DNA of 12,315 nt, from assembly GCA_028565635.1 (NCBI GenBank), contig JAOXYB010004568.1, forward strand, positions 1-12,315. The letters run 5' to 3'. Source of the stretch: Phoronis ovalis (taxonomy: Eukaryota; Phoronida; Phoronidae). Numbering within the stretch: the stretch's first letter is position 1; every line of letters starts with the position of its first letter. Both the position numbers and the translations under genes were made by a program. Positions 1 through 6,728 of this stretch are shown in pieces. Under the pieces are notes generated by a model. The model saw nothing but the letters and a program-made list of their open reading frames with translations, had not been told where the DNA came from and did not search any database.

Positions 1-262
1 ACACTATAAAACAAACCATTGTCAACAAAGCATACATTTTTTTCGAAAAGGAACAGCAGAGAGAATATATAGTTAAGTTTGAGAGTCACACAAAACGGCG
101 CCGTTATGACTGTCCATGGGATGGAAACTTATTATATTGAGTCTGCAAACGGGACACAAGCTTGTTGATAATGTTGACAAATTTAAATGTCTTCAAGATT
201 GCAGGCAACTCGTGCAAAACTGGTGCTCTGACAATTTGTCAAACCTTTTTAAAAAAGATGAA

Positions 263-322
263 ATTCACCCGACATGAACATTATTCACCCGACGTGAACA
301 TTATTCACCCGACATGAACATT
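263..322. repeat. 20-bp tandem repeat, three copies
   Basis: Three head-to-tail units of attcacccgacatgaacatt at 263-282, 283-302 and 303-322. The middle copy differs by one base (gacgtg for gacatg), and a partial fourth unit follows. No function is evident. Confidence 0.9.
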
Positions 323-592
323 ATTTAGAATGTATGCAGGTTTCTGAATAATAAGCTTTAGAAAGACCCTGCACATACAACAATGGACCAGCTAAAAAAC
401 CTCTTATAATTGGCTTAGAAAAAATTAAGCCCCAAATATCTGACGAAATTGGTTCATTCCATGCCAGACTGAACTATAGCCGTGATCTCTGTTCATGGAG
501 AAAACACAAAATACTGATGTTAAATGTCAGAATTGAACGCAATAATGATTGATAAATAATGCAATGTTGATCACGAGAGAGCAATTATCTTT

Positions 593-598
593 TTTATT
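593..598 (-). terminator. Possible poly(A) signal (AATAAA, minus strand)
   Basis: The plus strand reads tttatt, so the minus strand carries AATAAA. It lies about 300 bases downstream of the in-frame stop that ends exon copy 1 if its donor is not used. It would therefore suit that copy being a last exon. In AT-rich DNA the hexamer is common, so the call is weak. Confidence 0.25.
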
Positions 599-905
599 TA
601 CTTATACAATGTGTATTTTCTGCAACAGCACACAAATGTCCACGCTTTTCCGTGTCATACTGTATACATTCAAAACATTATTAATACAGATTGTGTGATT
701 CTGTGAGAAGGTATTTAGTATTTTTGGCCTAATCTCGTTGCACTATCATGTACAGTGTTATAAAGTATATACTGGGGAGTACATTCTAAACTTATTATTT
801 TCAAACGTACTTTAACTCAACTATGTAAGATATCAGCCGAATCACGAGGAGTGCAATATATTGCCTGACTACTTGACAGAACAAAACATGTTTAATCAAA
901 AATAC

Positions 906-1112
906 CTTGATCATACTGTGAACCTTCTCTATCGCCAATGGATTCAAAATTTTGATTATTAATAATGACAGCGACACCCATCGGATTAAATAAAGGATAT
1001 CCTTCGTCGATAGTTTGAACTGTTACACGACTCTCTGCAGATCTTGCGGGACGTGAGCTTACTGCAGTTTCGCGTGAATGAACACTTTCATTTGGTGAAG
1101 GTGTCCTTAGGT
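906..1112 (-). CDS. Tail exon, triplicated copy 1; possibly caspase p20-like
   Basis: Candidate 207-base exon. The acceptor is ctactttcag ending at 1113 and the donor is CAAG|GTATTT at 905. It enters and leaves in phase 1, so it can be skipped or repeated without shifting frame. The product starts DLRTPSPNESV, passes through a Ser/Arg-rich linker and ends GYPLFNPMGVAVIINNQNF...DREGSQYDQ. The last part fits the first strand of caspase p20 domains (MG-hydrophobics-INNxNF, then R-x-G). The catalytic His and Cys are not in the window, so the caspase link is a hypothesis. The open frame also extends upstream to an alternative acceptor at 1180 (274-base exon, phase 0 entry). Without splicing at 905 the frame ends after Gly-Ile-Phe-Asp. 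Confidence 0.6.
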
Positions 1113-1225
1113 CTGAAAGTAGAACTTTAGATAAATTTACTGTTTTAATATTTTCAAATTTAGTGTCTAGACATTGGCCCTAAAGTCAACAAAAAAGTTA
1201 CAGAAGGTAATAGCCAATCTGTATT

Positions 1226-1743
1226 CCCGGGGGGGGGACTCACTTGCAAAAAAGTCGGGTACCCATGCTCGTCCGAAAAAAAAACGAGGAAAAGGGGTAC
1301 CTTTTTTTACGTTCGACGAAGTTCCCGGGAACCCCGTTTAGGGGTCAATTTTGGCGAAAAATCACATTTAGGGGTATGTTTTTTGGTAAATGTAACTTCC
1401 CGTTTAGGGGTTGGTTTTTCACCTACACCTCCTGTTAAGGGGTTGCTTTTTATTAGGTAAAGTTACAAAACATCGATACAAGGTTTACCGTCGGGCCTAC
1501 AGTCCAAATGTTTACATTGATCATTGGCAGCACGAAGACGTTTCAGCATACAAATGACCTTTTTTTCTGGTCAATTTTTTTCGGAGACGTTTCAGCAACC
1601 TTTTTTTGATTACTGAACTGATATTTTCTGAAATGGGTAATTCTAAAAACACCACAAACGCACCCCCTTTTGAAAAAGTGTCTGACGGGCTTGGTTTAGG
1701 GGTACATTTTCCAGAGAATACTTCCCGTTTTAGGGGTACCGCT
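1226..1743. mobile_element. Truncated TIR transposon, copy in unit 1
   Basis: Begins immediately after TCTGTATT (1218-1225) with a C/G-run terminal repeat (nine or more G) and the cacttgcaaaaaagtcgggtacccatgctcg motif spread over 1239-1272. Degenerate 'ttaggggt' motifs follow about every 30-36 bases (near 1340, 1370, 1406 and 1440). The right terminal repeat is missing: the element ends at the duplication junction at 1743/1744. Small open frames inside it are not genes. Confidence 0.85.
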
Positions 1744-1807
1744 TCACGAGGAGTGCAATATATTATCTGACCACTTGACAGAATAAAATATGTTTAACCA
1801 AAAATAC

Positions 1808-2014
1808 CTTGATCATACTGTGAACCTTCTCTCTCGCCGATGGATTCAAAATTTTGATTATTAATAATGACAGCGACACCCATCGGATTAAATAAACGAT
1901 ATCCTTCGCCGATAGTTTGAACTGTTACACGACTCTCTGCAGATCTTGCGGGACGTGAGCTTACTGCAGTTTCGCATGAATGAACACTTTCATTTGGTGA
2001 AGGTGTCCTTAGGT
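1808..2014 (-). CDS. Tail exon, triplicated copy 2; possibly caspase p20-like
   Basis: Same 207-base phase-1/phase-1 exon as copy 1, with intact acceptor (ctactttcag) and donor (CAAG|GTATTT). Five bases differ from copy 1 over the exon. Four change the amino acid (Arg to Cys, Asp to Gly, Pro to Arg, Asp to Glu) and one is silent. The MGVAVIINNQNF segment is unchanged. The extended upstream frame is also open and begins Gly-Lys-Trp-Leu where copy 1 has Gly-Gln-Cys-Leu. If the donor is not used, the frame stops after Gly-Ile-Phe-Gly. No minus-strand AATAAA occurs between this exon and the next unit, which argues against it being a last exon. Confidence 0.58.
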
Positions 2015-2126
2015 CTGAAAGTAGAAATTTAGATAAATTTACTGTTTTAATATTTTCAAATTTAGTGTCTAGCCATTTGCCCTAAAGTCAACAAAATGTT
2101 ACAGAAGGTTATAGCCAATCTGTATT

Positions 2127-2690
2127 CCCGGGGGGCTCACTTGCAAAAAAGTCGGGTACGCATGCTCGTGCGAAAAAAAACGGGGAAAAGGGGTACCTTT
2201 TTTGACGTTCGACGGGATTCCCGAGAACCCCGTTTAGGGGTCAATTTTGGCGGAAAACCACATTGAGGGGTATGTTTTTTGGCAAATGTAACTTCCCGTT
2301 TAGGGATTGGTTTTTCACCTACACCTCCTGTTAAGGGGTTGCTTTTTATCAGGTAAAGTTACAAAACATCGATACAAAGTCTACCGTCGGGCCTACAGTC
2401 CAAATGTTTACTTCCGCATTGATCATTGGCAGCACGGAGACGTTTCAGCATGGAAATGGGCTCTTTTTGCTTGTCAATTTTTTCGGAGACGTTTCAGCAA
2501 GCTTTTTTGGATTACTGAACCGATATTTTCTGAAATCGGTAATTCTAAAAACACCACAAATGCACCCCTGTTTTGAAAAAGTGCCTGACGGGCTTGGTTT
2601 GGGGGTACATTTTTCAGAGAAAACCCCCTTTTCGGGGTACATTTTTGAGCAAACTCCTCCTATTTAGGTGTGGTATTTTGATCCTCCGCT
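2127..2690. mobile_element. Truncated TIR transposon, copy in unit 2
   Basis: Starts after TCTGTATT (2119-2126) with CCCGGGGGGCTCACTTG. It runs through the same 'ttaggggt' internal motif series and is cut at the cgct|tcacgagg junction, so it lacks the right terminal repeat. It is otherwise close to the complete copy at 3072-3650. The short frames running both ways through it are products of the repeat and not genes. Confidence 0.87.
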
Positions 2691-3579
2691 TCACGAGGAG
2701 CGCAATATATTATCTGACTACTTGACAGAACAAAATATGTTTAACCAAAAATACCTTGATCATACAGTGAACTTTCTCTATCGCCCATGGATTCAAAATT
2801 TTGATTATTAATGACAGCGACACCCATCGGATTAAATAAACGATATTCGTCGTCGATAGTTTGAACTGTTACACGACTCTCTGCAGATCTTGCGGTACGC
2901 GAGCTTACTGCAGTTTCCAATGAATGAACACTTTCATTTGGTGAAGGTGTCCTTAGGTCTGAAAGTAGAACTTTAGATACATTTACTGTTTTAATATTTT
3001 CAAATTTAGTGTCTAGCCATTTGCTCTAAAGTCAACAAAAAAGTTACAGAAGGTTATAGCCAGTCTGTATTCCCGGGGGGCTCACTTGCAAAAAAGTCGG
3101 GTACGCATGCTCGTCCAAAAAAACGGGGAAAAGGGGTACCTTTTTTGACATTCGACGGGGTTCCCAACTTTGGCGGAAAACCACATTGAGGGGTATGTTT
3201 TTTGGCAAATGTAACTCCCTTTTAGGAGTTGGTTTTTCACCTACACCTCCTGTTAAGGGGTTGCTTTTTATCAGGTAAAGTTACAAAACATCGATACAAG
3301 GTCTACCGTCGGGCCTACAGTCCAAATGTTTACTTCCGCATTGATCATTGGCAGCACGGAGACGCTTCAGCATGGAAATGGCCTTTTTTTTGCATGTCAA
3401 TTTTATCGGAGACGTTTCAGCAACCTTTTATTCTAAAAACACCACAACCGCATCCCTCTTTTGAAAAAGTGTCTGACTGGCCTGGTTTAGGGGTACATTT
3501 TTCAGAGAAAACTTCCCGTTTTAGGGGTACCTTTTAGTGCGAAGCCTCCTATTTAGGTGTGGTATTTTGATCCTCCGCT
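2691..3579. repeat. Tandem duplication unit 3 (rightmost)
   Basis: Third unit. Unlike units 1 and 2, its right end runs on without interruption into the remainder of the transposon (ccgct|tcccgttt at 3579/3580). It therefore keeps the ancestral right flank and locates the second breakpoint of the original duplication. Confidence 0.9.
2755..2958 (-). CDS. Tail exon, triplicated copy 3; one codon shorter
   Basis: Same exon with intact acceptor and donor, 204 bases long because one ATT codon of the Ile-Ile-Asn-Asn motif is missing (V-A-V-I-N-N). The deletion keeps frame and phase. Relative to copy 1, eight codons change the amino acid (for example Arg to Leu, Pro to Thr, Glu-Gly to Asp-Glu, Pro to Arg, Ile to Met, Gly to Ser, Gln to Leu) and one is silent. 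If the segment is a caspase beta strand, losing a residue would shift its register, so this copy may be impaired or altered. It is the copy nearest the upstream exons in transcription order. Confidence 0.58.
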
Positions 3580-3650
3580 TCCCGTTTAAAGGCTTATTTT
3601 GCACCCTACGGACGAGCATGGGTACCCGAATTTTTCAAGTAAGCCCCCGG
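3072..3650. mobile_element. Complete non-autonomous TIR DNA transposon
   Basis: A 579-base element bounded by an exact 8-bp direct duplication, TCTGTATT, at 3064-3071 and 3651-3658. The left end (CCCGGGGGGCTCACTTG, then ...tcgggtacgcatgctcgtcc) and the right end read in reverse (ccgggggcttacttg, then ...tcgggtacccatgctcgtcc) form imperfect terminal inverted repeats of about 43 bases. There is no transposase frame, so it is a MITE-like passenger. An 8-bp target duplication is known for hAT, Merlin, P and Novosib superfamilies. The G-rich terminus alone does not let me choose. Interior: degenerate 'ttaggggt' repeats. Confidence 0.88.
3609..3650. repeat. Right terminal inverted repeat
   Basis: The plus strand reads cggacgagcatgggtacccg, then a T-run and caagtaagcccccgg. 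This is the reverse complement, with a few mismatches, of the left ends at 1226-1275, 2127 onward and 3072 onward. It is the only right end in the window, because the other two copies lost theirs at the duplication junctions. Confidence 0.88.
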
Positions 3651-3714
3651 TCTGTATTACATCTTTGCATGTACAAGGTTGATAATGTATACGCACAATT
3701 AAAATATTATACAC

Positions 3715-3756
3715 CACACACACTCACACACACACACACACACATAAATATATATA
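3715..3756. repeat. CA microsatellite followed by short TA run
   Basis: A run of CA dinucleotides to about 3744, interrupted once by a CT, then a short AT-rich TA stretch. It lies in the intron between the transposon and the exon at 3940-4095. It is a likely length-polymorphic locus with no coding role. Confidence 0.95.
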
Positions 3757-3939
3757 CAATCTTAATTAATACGTGCATGGTTTATACAGAATTGTGAAAT
3801 ATTTCTTTCGATTTTTCAATGCCTAATCTGGGAGTACTATCTGACTAAGTTACTTATAATAGTACCAGTTCAATGTTTTCGTTTACTATGTTTGCCGATG
3901 AACTTGACTACTTTTGGACGTTACACTCCTCAAGCGTAC

Positions 3940-4095
3940 CTGTCTGGTTGTCCATGACCTCGGCAGCAACCGTCATTCGATTACCTAAATAATGTTTCTC
4001 TTTCATGGAGTCTGTTGTCACTACACAACTTTCTGGATCAGCAGGGAGAACATTTATTATTCCAACACTTGCATTCGTACTTGAAGTTTTCGGAT
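3940..4095 (-). CDS. Tail exon, diverged relative of the triplicated exon
   Basis: Candidate 156-base exon, phase 1 in and phase 1 out. The acceptor is cttgtttcag ending at 4096 and the donor is ACAG|GTACGC at 3939. The product starts DPKTSSTNASV and ends HYLGNRMTVAAEVMDNQT. Its start aligns with DLRTPSPNESV of the triplicated exons, and its end aligns loosely with YPLFNPMGVAV, so the exons look like old paralogues. Similarity continues upstream of the acceptor: M-x-K-I-L-V-S against L-S-K-V-L-L-S. A longer exon, or an alternative start at the ATG at 4130-4132, is therefore possible. Unspliced, the frame ends 3908-3910 after the residues EECNVQK. The INNxNF caspase-like motif is absent. Confidence 0.5.
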
Positions 4096-4135
4096 CTGAA
4101 ACAAGTATCTTATTCATATCAAGTGATGCCATATA

Positions 4136-5569
4136 TTCATTTAAGATGTATAACGTAGTTTTATAAAAATGATAAAGAACATTAAATACCGCAAGGGTTT
4201 AAATTGCCTTATTATACGTAGATCATTTAGTTTTGAGAAATAATAAAATATTGAGATCAAATTCGGTACATACAGTAAACAAATGAAAGTTAAAAAACCC
4301 TCAAAACTGAATGCATATGAACCTTATATCATTATCGACGTATATGCATTATTTCGCAGATTGAGGTTCAGTTTGCTGAGTATCCAAAAGGTGGCGATCA
4401 ATTATTGATGTCAAAAAGGTGGCATTTAAACAACTGATAGTAAATACCTTCAAAAAATTATATGTTTAAACAATCGTAAAATTATGAAACTATTATTCAT
4501 ACACTGCAGGATTTTTGATTAGTTTAAGGCATTTAATGATATAAAATCTGTAGATGTAGGAGAATCTGAAATACACTGTGATATTATCTGGGTCAGGGTC
4601 GAGCGTTCGGCCGATGAAACCTACTTTAAGACCCCTGGATCGGTCATAAGTCCGGTGTACCTATGGTAGTAATGGACGGATTTAAATATTTAAAAAAAAA
4701 TATATATTAATATATAGATCTGCTCTGTATATAAATCGGACGGTATAATTTATATGTTCACATATACATTAATTACTAAGTTCACTTCCTGTGACCCATA
4801 CTACGTCTTATGGTGCGATAGACGCTGAATGGCTAGTTTGAGGTGTTTCAGCAAGCCATTAAAGTCGGAATGTAACCTTCACCCATCTGCTAAGCATCAT
4901 TATGTATTGCATACGTGTTGCATCCATTGAAGACAAGGATATAATGTTGATATGCATTATATTAGAACTGAGTTTTTTCAGGTGACTTGCATTGTCGTAT
5001 TACATATAATAAAAAAATTAACTCAATTCTAATATAATGGAATTCGAAATTAGGGGTTTTTAATTAGAAGAATAGGGCCGTTTAAAGGTTTTTTGGTAAT
5101 ATATGAAACGAAGGGAAATATTTCTTTACGCGATGACACCTGTTTATTAAACGACAATCATGAATGTCGATAGTGTAGAATATTCGTCGTAAAAGCGTGT
5201 TTTATAGTGAGGTATGGACTTGGATATTATTAAAACGCTGTGTGGTGTTACATATCATGGGGTCTTTTCCTCGGGATTTTCATGGCAAATACGATATTAC
5301 GTACATCGGGCAACAACTGTAGTTCATCAGGAGTTAAAAAATGAAGATCAAAATCTACCTGTGCATATACCTTCTACTGTAAGTTACATCAAGGAGTAGC
5401 AAATATCTAATATGACACATTTTTTACAAAATTCTCAAACTACTCTATCCCTAGCGTAACTTTCATGCTTGGTTATATAGTATGCTTTTTAGCCTAATGG
5501 CAAAATTACTTTAGCACTGCATACCAGAAGGTGTCTCACATGTTATGAGACAGTCCAAGTCATGACTTG
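4136..5569. other. Intron or intergenic sequence
   Basis: AT-rich and without a convincing gene. A relatively GC-rich patch at about 4590-4670 (containing ggtcagggtcgagcgttcgg) faintly recalls a tRNA-derived SINE promoter box, but no full A/B-box pair is seen. An inverted repeat at 4955-5039 is listed separately. A plus-strand frame of 61 codons at 5214-5399 has no splice or homology support. If the splice model is right, most of this is the intron between the exons at 5724-5810 and 3940-4095. Confidence 0.55.
4955..5039. repeat. Inverted repeat / hairpin
   Basis: Left arm cattatattagaactgag (from 4955) and right arm ctcaattctaatataatg (to 5039) are reverse complements with one mismatch. They extend to about 20-22 bases with an AT-rich loop of about 40 bases. 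It could be a tiny MITE remnant or a foldback. It has no coding potential. Confidence 0.75.
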
Positions 5570-5723
5570 CGCTACTTATACGCGCCATAGTAGTGCAGTG
5601 AAATTTCCCAGCCATTACACCGCCAAGTGGCTAAGGGAATGCAATCATGTAAAGTGCATATAAAGGAATTATGTCCCTTTAAACGTAGTAGCATGGAACT
5701 ACAGAAGTATTTTAATAACGTAC

Positions 5724-5810
5724 CTGATAAAGTTGCTGATTTGAAAGTACCGTCTTCATTGTCTAAACCAACGTAATCTTCTTTGAGAGAATCAAACCGA
5801 ACTATCCAAC
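5724..5810 (-). CDS. Small exon encoding cytoplasmic tail segment
   Basis: Candidate 87-base exon (29 codons). The acceptor is cattttgacag ending at 5811 and the donor is TCAG|GTACGT at 5723. It is phase 1 on both sides and so fits directly onto the phase-1 donor of the membrane exon upstream (6020). The joined codon gives Ser-Trp-Ile-Val-Arg-Phe. The product is an acidic, soluble segment: WIVRFDSLKEDYVGLDNEDG then TFKSATLS. It contains no membrane helix, as expected for a tail inside the cell. No domain recognised. The frame stays open past the donor to 5572, but that extension is Cys-rich and looks like intron. Confidence 0.6.
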
Positions 5811-6019
5811 CTGTCAAAATGAAGTTTTATTTATTTTTTACTTGTTTGTATTGATTGATGTGCGTTGAAAGTGCAGTTTATCCCCTCAAACACATGTTTG
5901 TATATACTATTTTTTTCTTAAATATAAGCAATAAATAATGGCATTGTTATATAGTAAGTCTTCTGTCTACATTCTCAAATGTGTGTGACAAACCATTACA
6001 AGAGTGACGATTCACTTAC

Positions 6020-6728
6020 TGTCTCTTTTTCTGAGTGTAGATCTTCTTATATCATGAATGGTATAGCTTAAAGTTGAAATAAAGGCTATTAAACCAAAAG
6101 AAAGAAAAATGCTGTAATATGCGACTGGGAATGCAATAGGAATCCAAGGACCGTCATCCTCAAGCTGAGCATAACAAAACGTGTTCGTGGTGTTCAAATA
6201 AAGAATTCTACCTCGATAGTAGCTTTGATCTTCAATATCAGTCACACGATCTGTCTCATCAGCGTCGTTGTTTTCCCTTGTATAATTATTGGTCGTAATG
6301 TTAGAGACGTCGGTACAAACGTATTGACTATCATCCGACATTCCAGTACCCAATGATATGTAGAGATGCAGGAAACCAAGTAATACAAAGATACTAGTAA
6401 ATACTGACACCTTATACATAAATGATAACGTATCCTCAAACCCCAACAATGTTTTCATACATGCACGTTCCAGGTTAAGTTTGCAGATGCAGAAAACTAG
6501 TAACAGTAAGAAAATCAAACCTAAATCCAATCCTAATAATATAAAGTTGGTATTTATAAACGCTTTTAAATACCAGGATTGATTCCCATCCAATTCACTG
6601 GATAACAAAGGGCAAAAACAGAAAAACAGGTAAACCTTGAAATTATCGTGTAGTAACAATGAAAACAAGGTAAAAAAACCCATGTAGACGACCATAAATA
6701 ACATGAGATCAGTTCGATATTCAGTAAT
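6020..6728 (-). CDS. Four-helix membrane protein, main exon
   Basis: A 709-base exon with acceptor tttatttcag ending at 6729 and donor ACA|GTAAGTG at 6019. It enters in phase 0 and exits in phase 1. Numbering from its first Met (6704), predicted helices are at about 1-18, 54-74, 99-118 and 188-212. Sequons N41, N135, N140 and N171 fall in the loops between helices 1-2 and 3-4. Cys130 and Cys177 sit in the larger loop and could pair. The basic C-terminal stretch (RRSTLRKRD) suits the inner side. Topology is thus tetraspanin/claudin-like with both ends inside, but I see no tetraspanin CCG or claudin W-LW-C-C signature and do not recognise the family. The first Met may be internal, as the exon opens earlier with ITEYRTDL; upstream exons could add helices. 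An in-frame TGA lies just past the donor. Confidence 0.75.

Larger units (their letters stand above)
1..841. other. Non-coding left flank
   Basis: AT-rich sequence with no open frame that looks coding on either strand. It contains a three-copy 20-bp tandem repeat and a minus-strand AATAAA, both listed separately. On the minus strand a tract ending 'ggttttttag' near 395-405 could act as an acceptor opening a roughly 24-codon frame before a stop. Any random acceptor could do this, so no exon is called. If the triplicated exon belongs to a longer gene, its later exons are expected here or further left. Confidence 0.6.
842..1743. repeat. Tandem duplication unit 1 (leftmost)
   Basis: First of three head-to-tail copies of a roughly 0.9 kb unit. 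It starts at tcacgaggagtgcaatat and holds an exon, the intron segment up to TCTGTATT, and the left part of a transposon. Its transposon part lacks about 47 bases present near the end of units 2 and 3: the sequence passes from ggggtac directly to cgctt. The left border (cgaatcacgagg) is the only copy with unique flanking sequence, so it is the ancestral left end. Confidence 0.9.
1744..2690. repeat. Tandem duplication unit 2 (middle)
   Basis: Second unit, with the same order of exon, intron segment and truncated transposon as unit 1. Both edges are the same join (cgct|tcacgagg), which is what amplification of one original duplication by unequal exchange would leave. Its transposon part is longer at the right than in unit 1 and retains the 'atttaggtgtggtatt' segment. 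Confidence 0.9.

Noticed and set aside
1244-1438. Plus-strand 64-codon frame
   Set aside because: Entirely within the transposon terminal repeat and its ttaggggt motifs, and not preserved in the other two copies.
2307-2667. Overlapping open frames on both strands of 87-89 and 65 codons
   Set aside because: They lie wholly inside the truncated transposon of unit 2, recur in the sister copy, and change frame between copies. They reflect low stop density in the repeat and are not genes.
3229-3797. Plus-strand frames of 102 and 86 codons
   Set aside because: The first is the transposon again, and the second runs through the terminal repeat and the CA microsatellite (giving a His-Thr run). Neither has splice or start context.
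4590-4670. tRNA-like or SINE promoter boxes
   Set aside because: Only a loose B-box-like string. No A box at the right distance and no poly(A) or repeat tail, so no SINE or tRNA is called.
5214-5399. Plus-strand 61-codon frame with a GTAAGTT donor-like site near its end
   Set aside because: No recognisable protein pattern, no convincing acceptor, and opposite strand to every supported exon. Chance is the simpler explanation.
5533-5551. Small hairpin gtctca...tgagac
   Set aside because: A 6-base stem with a 7-base loop is expected by chance in a window this size.
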